From Atrichornis clamosus (Eukaryota; Chordata; Aves; Passeriformes; Menuridae): a DNA stretch of 64,000 nt. The notes beneath the pieces were generated by a model. That model had not been told where the DNA came from and did not search any database. It was given only the letters and a program-made list of their open reading frames with translations. The stretch spans positions 293-64,292 of the forward strand of contig WBMZ01011915.1 of NCBI GenBank assembly GCA_013400975.1, in the 5' to 3' direction. Below are positions 46,201 to 55,200 of the stretch, in pieces (the first letter of the stretch is position 1; the number at the start of each line of letters is the position of its first letter). The translations under genes and the position numbers were made by a program.

Positions 46201-49200
46201 TTAAAGGTTTTGGTCAAGGCAAAAGCAAAACATGGAAGCAAATTAGCACAAACACCTGGAGACTTTACTGCTCTCCACCACAGCTGGGTAGTTAGTTCTT
46301 CCAGAGTGCTGGCAAACATCATGCAGATACATCCGGTGGCTTGGCAAAGCCGTCTCCATGTAGCTGTATGTCTCTGCACCTCACTCCTTTCTACTTCCCA
46401 CATCATTCCAGTTTTTTCCTAAAAATCAGGGTGCCACAGCCTCCAAATACTCAGGATAGAAGAGAATCAATTACACCACAAATGCATATGATTAGCACAT
46501 ATCTGAGTCCAAGGGATAGTCTCTTCACATCTCTCAGGTTCAGGAACTCAATCTGCCTTTCCCAACCTCTCATGGCAGAGAACAGTCAGGATTTGCAACA
46601 CCATACAGCTATGGAGATCTGTTAGCTAAAAGAACTACTGTACATATTATTAAGTGCACAATAGACTGAAGTGGCTTCTTCTTTGCTAGTGGATCAAAAC
46701 AAGACAGCCTGACTAAACAACCTGTTCAGCTACCTCAATCTAGTGGTTAAATCATAAAATTAACAGTTGCCTCAAGTCCATTCAAACACAAAAAAAGGTG
46801 TATATTTTCAGGGTGAAGTTCTCTCTCTCAGACCTACAGAATTTGGGACAGTGTGTGTTGGAAACAAAGCATCTGCTATTAACTTCACGTGCTGGAAAAA
46901 CCGTCTGCTGCAGCTCTCAAAAGGCAACTGTTTCCGAACAGGAAAGCTACACATTTTGCAATTAGGATAGAGCACAACAGAATATTTCAGTGCTCTTTTC
47001 TTGTGTAACTCGATTTTTTCTACAGAATGTCTGAGAGCATTTAACAGCTGCTGCCACCATGCTGGTTACAACGTGCTCTACTACTCTCTAGTTATCTACA
47101 CATCTCATATATTGTATTTCTTCACTGAAAATGTGTGGAGATAGTTCACTTTTCACTCTTTTCATACTCTCCAAAACATGGTGCTTGTTTCTGAAGGGAG
47201 GTACTCATTATGATTACTCTTTTATCAATTCTAGAACTACTCTTTTCTTCTGGCCAAATCCTTTCTAGGAGAAATAGGAAAATCTGGTTAGTTGACTTAG
47301 AAGGGTCTAGGAAATCTCCAAATCCATTTAGTCGCTAGCTCCACTCTGAAAATATTCTCAATAAATTAAATCATGGTGTGATCACCCACCAGGGTAAACT
47401 TATGTGTTAAGTCTTATGGTTAGACTCAATGATCTTAAAGGTTTTTTCCAACCTAAGAGATTGTATGATTCTAAGGAAAAAAACCCCAGAAACTTACCAC
47501 TGACAATCCCACTCAACACAAAGAAAAATTTGAACAATAAATTATTTTATCCTTAAAATTACATTAATGTCATTTCTTTCCACCTGGCTGCTTAAGAAAA
47601 GCTATTAAAAAGGACTTTAAAAAATATTTATTTCTATACTTCCTTTCTTAAGCCTATATGTTTTCACATAAACTGTTTTTTTAAAGTCTCCACTTTGAAT
47701 TGCTGCATCTATCCATGCACTTGGGAACAAACTACAAGTAATGAAAAAGGATTATATAATAAAGTTAAGCACAAAAATATTTCTCAAAAAATACTATAAA
47801 TCTACAACTCTCAGTTTTCATATAATGTATTAAGGAGACCAACATTGCTGCTGTGTGATTCTCTCATTCAGAGTTCATATAATTTAGTTGTTAAAATGTG
47901 ATGATTTGTACAACAAAGTACTTTTCACATTCTGCGAACTATAAATAGAACAGTAACACTATAATCTTTGTAGTATATTTTTATATTTTAAAAAATAAAA
48001 GATACTAAACAATTTCAGGATGCATATGCGTTTGTTTTTGTTATTTTGTTTTCACAATTCTGTCAAGTGCCTCTCTTATTTGAAATTTTGACAATAAAAC
48101 AAGAAACCAAATTGTCTTTGCTGTCAGTAAGAGCTTCTCAGTAATTGTAACAAAAAATCAGGTCATTTGCTGCAAAACAATTTTGGAATACAAGATGAGT
48201 AAAGAAGAATTGGGTCAATTATGGTGTCCCACCATTAGCATTGATATTAGCAATGATTAACAATGATTAACAAAACATTAGCAATGATAAAAGGATGTAA
48301 GCCTAGAAGAATACATTGAACATCCATTCAGTGAGGGGAGAGAAATAAATCCACACAATATAATTAACTTAGACTCTTAATACTGCATATAAAAAGTTGA
48401 ATAAAAGAAAAAAATCACTAAAGGGAAAAAGGTGTATTTTTTCATTATTTTAAAGTTCTTGGCAACAGGAAAGAATCTCTCAGGAGAAAAGGCCCAGATG
48501 TTTCTAAAAAAACCCATAGCACCTAGGAAGCAAAGACAAAATATACGTTTCAGAACAAAGGGAAAATTCCTCTTTCCCTATGCCTGGTAGCAAATTAATC
48601 CTGAACGTGTCAGAAAAATGTACACTACCTGCCCAGCTACAGATTTTGTATTCTACCTTTACTTTTATTTTAAAAATAACTGAGAAAAATTATGAAATAG
48701 TCTCTCTAAGTACTATTTGGAACACTGGATCAGAGTTTTCTAATTACGTCACTAACAAATATTTTATTCAATAAAATCACAAAGTACTCTTGAAAGCAGT
48801 GGCTTTAATGGGACTACGTTCCACCTTCTACTCTGAAATAAAATTTTGACTCTACTAAAAACTAATGGAATATTTGTCATTGGTATTGCTGGATTTCATC
48901 TTTATTGTCCAAAACAGCACAGTGATACTACTTGCAATATAAGAATCTCAGAGATTTTTACATAAGTAGAAAAAACTATAGGAATGTGCACTGGACTTTC
49001 AAAGGAAGCTGTTTGAGAGCCTTATGTTGAAAGTCTGAAAATTATTGCTTGGAGTTTGTATCCCTGAAATCTATATCTGTTACTAAGGTACTTGCTGCAT
49101 TTCATAAATATATTCATAAAATATGAAAACTGACTGTTGAAAGGTTCAGAGATGGTACCTACTCAATGCAGAGGAGGGTTGGAATCATGGGGAAAGAAAA

Positions 49201-52200
49201 AGAAAACTGATAATTTTCTCAGGACAGCCTAGGTAACAAATGAAGGCTATTTCATTTCGTTCAAAAATAAAGACATTTCATTTTATTTCCCAAGTAACAT
49301 ACTATTCCAACACTCTCTTCCATCATTTTCACTGCTGCTGCAGAAGATCAAAACCCTGGTGATGACCTATTCTTTCCTGCTTACTCCCAGTAGAGGAAAG
49401 TTCTTTCTTTCAAGTTGCCATTGATACAAAAGATTTTTAGTTTCTCGCAGAATATGGGGTGATGATATCTGGTGGCTTTTTATAGGAAGAGAGTGGAGAA
49501 CTAGAATGGATGTTCCTGCAGAATGCTATCACAAGCAATTTTCTGTGTTTCAAATGCTTTTTGTGTTCCAAAATTCTGTCTCGAGAAGCATTTCTTATAT
49601 ATATGCTATACCATGACTTTGGTCATACAATCTATATATCTCAATTTCAATTTTTAAGAAGCATGCATTTGATCTAATTGAGTATTAAAACCTTATGAAA
49701 TAAGTTTCCACTATTTTACATGGATCCCATAAGAGAAGTTAGTATCATTTACCTGTATGTCCATTCGTAGCAGCAGAATACAAGGCAGAATAGCCATCTT
49801 CACAAGAGTAATTAATGTCCAGTCCTTCTTCATTAAGCAGCATTGATAATAAAGTGACATTTCCCTGGGCAGCAGCTTGGTGAAGAAGGGTGGGCCTGCC
49901 ACCCAGGGGGACAGGACCACCACTTGTTAACAAAGGAGTTAGGGAGGAAGACCAGCCTGTGAGTTAAAGCAACAGAAGTTAGATGGAAGACACATAAATA
50001 AAGCCCTGCATTTTCTGTGTTCTTTTAAGAATTAAAAAGTATTTTCAAAATGACAGCATTTGTTAGTTTAGCACAAGTTTTGTGATGATGCTTTGTCTAT
50101 ACATTAAAAGGTATTCTGAAGAATAAAAACTGCATTCATAGGTGACAGTTAATGCAAATGAACAGGATTTCACTACAAAAGGTCAATGTGAAACTTGTTA
50201 TGAACTCTAGTAGCAGCTGGATGTCTCAAAAAATTTTGTGTTATCAAAATTCAGAAACTAATAAAAGTTTTATACAGATTTTAATTTATTTGCGATATGC
50301 TGGAAAGATTTTTTTTACGTATCTATAGCAAGGTTTTCAAAACAAAGTACTTATTTTCATATGTAATTTTATCCTCCTTACAATCTTAGTGCAAACTTTA
50401 GTATTTATATATTTAGCATTTATATAACTAACTTGTAGTTATAAAGATAAATCACATAGAGAGCCCTCTATGATTTCCAGTGCCTTCAATAAGTTAAAAA
50501 AAAAAGTAGAAATCATGTACACAAATAATACAGAAATAAATATATTTATTATTTAACTCTCCATTAAGGTAATGTTCCTTTTACTCAGTGATACTTAAAC
50601 AATATATTATCAAATGCTCCAGTGTGAATGAATAACAGGTTATATAAAATTTATGAGTGAAAGCTTTCAAGTCACCCCATTAACAAAGAATACTCAATCC
50701 AAATCTCTGAAACCTTAGGAGTTGTGGTTACATGTTCTGTCGACTACTTATCAGCTTTAGTAGGGACTTGGTTAAGAATATGAAGTTTGCTGCATAAGGC
50801 ATGGAATATTTTGTGCATTCTTCCTTGATCAAGGACTGCAAGAGAAAACAGGAGAAAGCTGTGTGTGTGGGTTTCATAATTTCACTATTACTTTTAGAAA
50901 ATCCACACTAAATTGATCTCTTGAATAAATAACTTTGTCTTCTGTGGCCAAAAATAGGCTACTATATGAGGCTCAAATCTGACAATACAAAGCAAGTTTA
51001 TGCAGCTTTTCATGTGGTTTTGCAATGCCCAAGACTGAAGAGAAGCTGCGGGACATTAGCTTCAGTTCCATTCACGCTGATAAGTGCTATCCAACCTCCA
51101 GTACCTTGAACTAGAAAAAGTATGTGGCAGTAGCTCTGCCATCCTGAACTGATCTGCTCGACATTTTGGAAAGGAAAATGAAATATGGAAATTCCCAATA
51201 GAATTCTACAGAAACAATAGATTGGGTACCTTGTAAGATATTGATAAATTTTAATTAACGTCAAGACTTACACAAGAATTCATCATCTGAACAGCAGAAC
51301 AAATAGTTTGATTCCAGTTCAAAAAACAAAAACAAAAAAATACTTGGAGTATTTTCATATTTGTTTCTAAAGTAAGCTAAATTTGTCAATTCAAATCAAG
51401 TTTACAGTATAGTATCTAAAGGAAATATTTGCAGTATTTTCACAACGTTAGCTTATTATTAATTTTTAAAAAATATTCAATATAAAAAGTTATGAAGTTA
51501 TCTTATAAATCCAGATTTAAATCAATGATAAACTGTAAAATAAACTCCATACATCTTCATAGAACTTCAATTCTGAAGCTACCTTCTGATTATTAATACT
51601 CTCAGCAATATTTGTTTCTCCAATATTTGTAAGCAGAGGATTATGAGGGGTTTCTGAAGTTTATTTAAAAATCCAATAGGCAATATACAAAGTAAACTGC
51701 ATCCTTTAAGTAGCAAAAAAACCCCATTATCTTCACTTACAGTATTTGAGAATAGTTAACTCTTATAAAATTCCCTAAGGTCCAAATAATAACTTTTGGT
51801 ATTCCTTTCCATTATGAAAGCCTTTTTATTTTTCCAGCCTTTCGTTATTATTTGAAACGGTGCTGCAGCTGTTGCTATACATATATTATTATTTTTTAAA
51901 TAGTACTTGTGTATGTTTTACTGTCTTGCTGTGGTAATTAACTGATAGTGGATATTGCTATGGTGGCACTCCAGTTACTAATCCTCTTCATCCAAGTTAT
52001 ATTGGAATGTTGGTAATATGAAGAGTATTTTAGGGTTTCCTTTCTTTTTGAAAATAGTGCAATTTTTTTCATGTATTTTGTCTGTTTGTTTGCTTATTCT
52101 TAAAGTATCCTTAACAGAAATGCTAAAATGAAAGGAATTTTTTAATGTCACATATGGTGTCTTAATTTTCATTTCAGTTCCTTGAAAAGAAAAATATATT

Positions 52201-55200
52201 GTTGTAATTCGGTGATGAAAGTCATTATACTAAGTTACCATTAAATGAAAACTTTCTACTGAAAAAGGTTAAAAAATAGGTGATAACACAAATATAACTT
52301 TAGCTTCTATTATCAATGTGAAGCAATATAATAAAGTTCAATTCATCCAACAAAATGCACCAGCATTAGAAGATATCAATAAATAAGGTACACCATTACA
52401 GATGCAAAAAATTAGGAAATGTGAAGCATCTGTGAAAGCTTGTAGAGCATGCAGTGATGAAGGGCAGAGGGACAGAAAAAACAGCTTCTGGCATCAGCTT
52501 CAGAATGTGAGATGGTTAATTTTAGAGCCTACATCAGTCCTTCACCCCACCCACCCCCACCTTTATCTTCAAAGCCAATTGTATAGAGAGAATAAATCAA
52601 TCATTATAGAAATGAGCAAAATAAAAAAATATACTTCACTGAAGAGTGACATAGAAAGCACAAAACCAAGAAGAAAGTGAAAGCAGAAATCCCAGGGGTA
52701 TGACAATCCAAATGCCTGCATTTGTTTCCATTTTGAAGTCTTACAGCCATTGAACTGTAGAAATTCAAACAGAGCAGAAGCATTTTGGCACCGATTCAAA
52801 GGCTGCTGAAGTTAATGAAAACACTGCCACAGATTTTGAATCAGGCCATAAATGTTCATTGTAATGTGTCTGTGTGCAGTCTGCTTAACATTAATGACAA
52901 AAGCCCATGTCTTTTCCTACCAGGGATGAAGAGAGCAACATGTGGTGCAATATCCCATCTCTAAAAGAAGGTACTATCACATTATTTTAGCAGAACACAT
53001 AACTGACAGTAACAGAGCTCCCACTTTAAGTTTGCTCTTAATAGTTGCTCTTTCTAGAACCAAGACACTTCCTTACTGAAAATCAGGCTGTTGATATGTT
53101 CCTAAAGCAATCTGAACTAACTAGGAAACCCTTAAAATTAATAAATAGAATACTTTAGTGAGTAGGTTATTATCAACTCTTTTTACTCCACAGTGAGAAG
53201 AAAGAAGCATGAATTTATTGACAACGAAAAAAATATAAAAATGAAGGATACTGTCAATGTCCTTTACTATGTTAAATTTGTTTTGCACTTTGTTAAAAAT
53301 ATTAAAAAATTCTGATTGAAGCTCACTACTTACTATACAATAAAATATGAATAAGATTTAACCATGCTGTGCTTTAACTGAAAGTAAAGTTAAAATTCTA
53401 AACATTTTCTGAAAAAAGTAAATAAAACATATTAAAATCAAACAGATCATTAATAAAACTAACTGATTCTGTGCCTAGAGGGCATGAAAATGCAGATATG
53501 GGAAGGAGGTTTCAGCAGTATTTGTCATTTGTTAGATGTTTTTCACCTCAAGAAAAGTCATACTTAAAAATGAAACTGAAAAAAGTGAATCAGTGACATG
53601 AATTCAGGCATTACTGGCCCCATCTTAAAAAAACCCAGTTATTAAATTTGGGTTATCTCCTCTAAGACAAAATCTATCTCCATATATATTTATAAAATCT
53701 AATTTTTTTCTTAGCATAAAATATTGAAGAAAATGTCTTTCCATACTTGCATAACATCTGTTGCTCAAAGTTTATTTAGTTCTGCAGTTTGCCAGAACAC
53801 TTGGACAAAATAGATTAAATTCCCTTAAAAACATAAAGGAAATGAGATTGAAGAATAAGTGCAATAAAATATAAGCATTATTTTGGGTAAAACACAAAGA
53901 AGCTCCTGAATATTTACATGAATATTACAGATAAAGTTATTACGGTTCTTTGAGCCTGTATGTATTCTGTAAAGGAGATACTAAAATAATATCTCTATAT
54001 TAATAAAATAAAACAGCATACAACTAAGTAGAGTTTAAGCAATCTTTCTTTGCAGACTTCAGATCACAGGATATGTTTTCCATCTGCAATTGCAAATATT
54101 CACAAAAAGCAGTGCCACTTACAAAGTACTAAGATCAAATGTTCAGGGCAAGAATTGTAAGGCAATTCAATGAACCCAAATATTTCCATGCCTCCCAAAA
54201 ACAAGTGAGTGGAGTTAAAGTAAGAAAAAGGCAATCATAACACAAATCAACACTATTAAAAAAACCTAGCAATTTTTGACAAAAAATCCTATCTTTGATA
54301 ATTATCTCTGAGAATGGCTACATATTTCATAAGAAACACAAATAGAATATTTGGGGGTGGAGTCTGATTGAAAAGGATGATTGTTCTCCTAAGAGAAAAG
54401 TTTATGCCTCAATGCACCAACTAAAGAAATAACAATACATGGAGTTATGAAGTCAAGCACTGGTAATTTCATTTTTAAGGTATGAGATTTATTTTTTTAA
54501 AAGAATAATCAAAAACTATTTCAATGATTACCAAATATCAAATAATTAATGTAACACTAACTGAAATATACACCTTAATTCATGCTGATAGGATTTGTGG
54601 AAGGCAATCTCTTGTCTACAAAAACTACTCACTTTGAAGCTGACTTTTCCAGTAATTTGTTGTATGATCATAAAATTTTAGATTTTTTTTTTCTTTTAAA
54701 GAAGTTTTAATTCCATTATGGAGCCTAATAGCACTTGACGGCAAATTAAGTTTGGAAAATATCTGGACTACTGGGAGACTAATGAGCTATCTGACACGGC
54801 AATCAGACTGATCTAGGAATATGAATTTAAGATAAAAATTCAAGACATCCATACAAAACCAGCAAACCAAAAGGCAGTCATCAAATCCTGCTGTTGTGGA
54901 CTCTGAGAAGAAGTAGACAAATGGAAGGATAAGATTTCCAAGCTTATATTTTTATGGCACAGTTCAGAAAGGAGAGACGATTCTGACAGTATGGTATGAC
55001 AACCAAATGTTAAAAGGATGACTAGGTTACTCCTGATACATGTAGAAAGTCTTCAGTGAAGTGGAATTGGAATAAAAATTGCTTAATAACGAGAAACCTG
55101 GAATCTTCTATATAATACACATACAAGTTTCCCACACACTGCTTTTGGAATGGCTTCCCTAGGGCTGGTGCATGAGTTCACCTGCCCTATTAGTAGTGCA

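Larger units (their letters stand above)
44289..49752 (-). other. CTTNBP2: CTTNBP2 intron 5
   Basis: A 5.5-kb intron. A 33-bp tandem duplication lies near 45.84 kb and a CR1 3' end near 47.4 kb. The 46.0-46.6 kb part is GC-richer and open on both strands, perhaps an old insertion, but no family could be assigned. Nothing else is seen. Confidence 0.8.

Noticed and set aside
45983..46430. Possible endogenous retrovirus or LTR fragment
   Set aside because: GC-richer and open on both strands, but no LTR ends, primer-binding site or recognisable gag/pol motif could be found.
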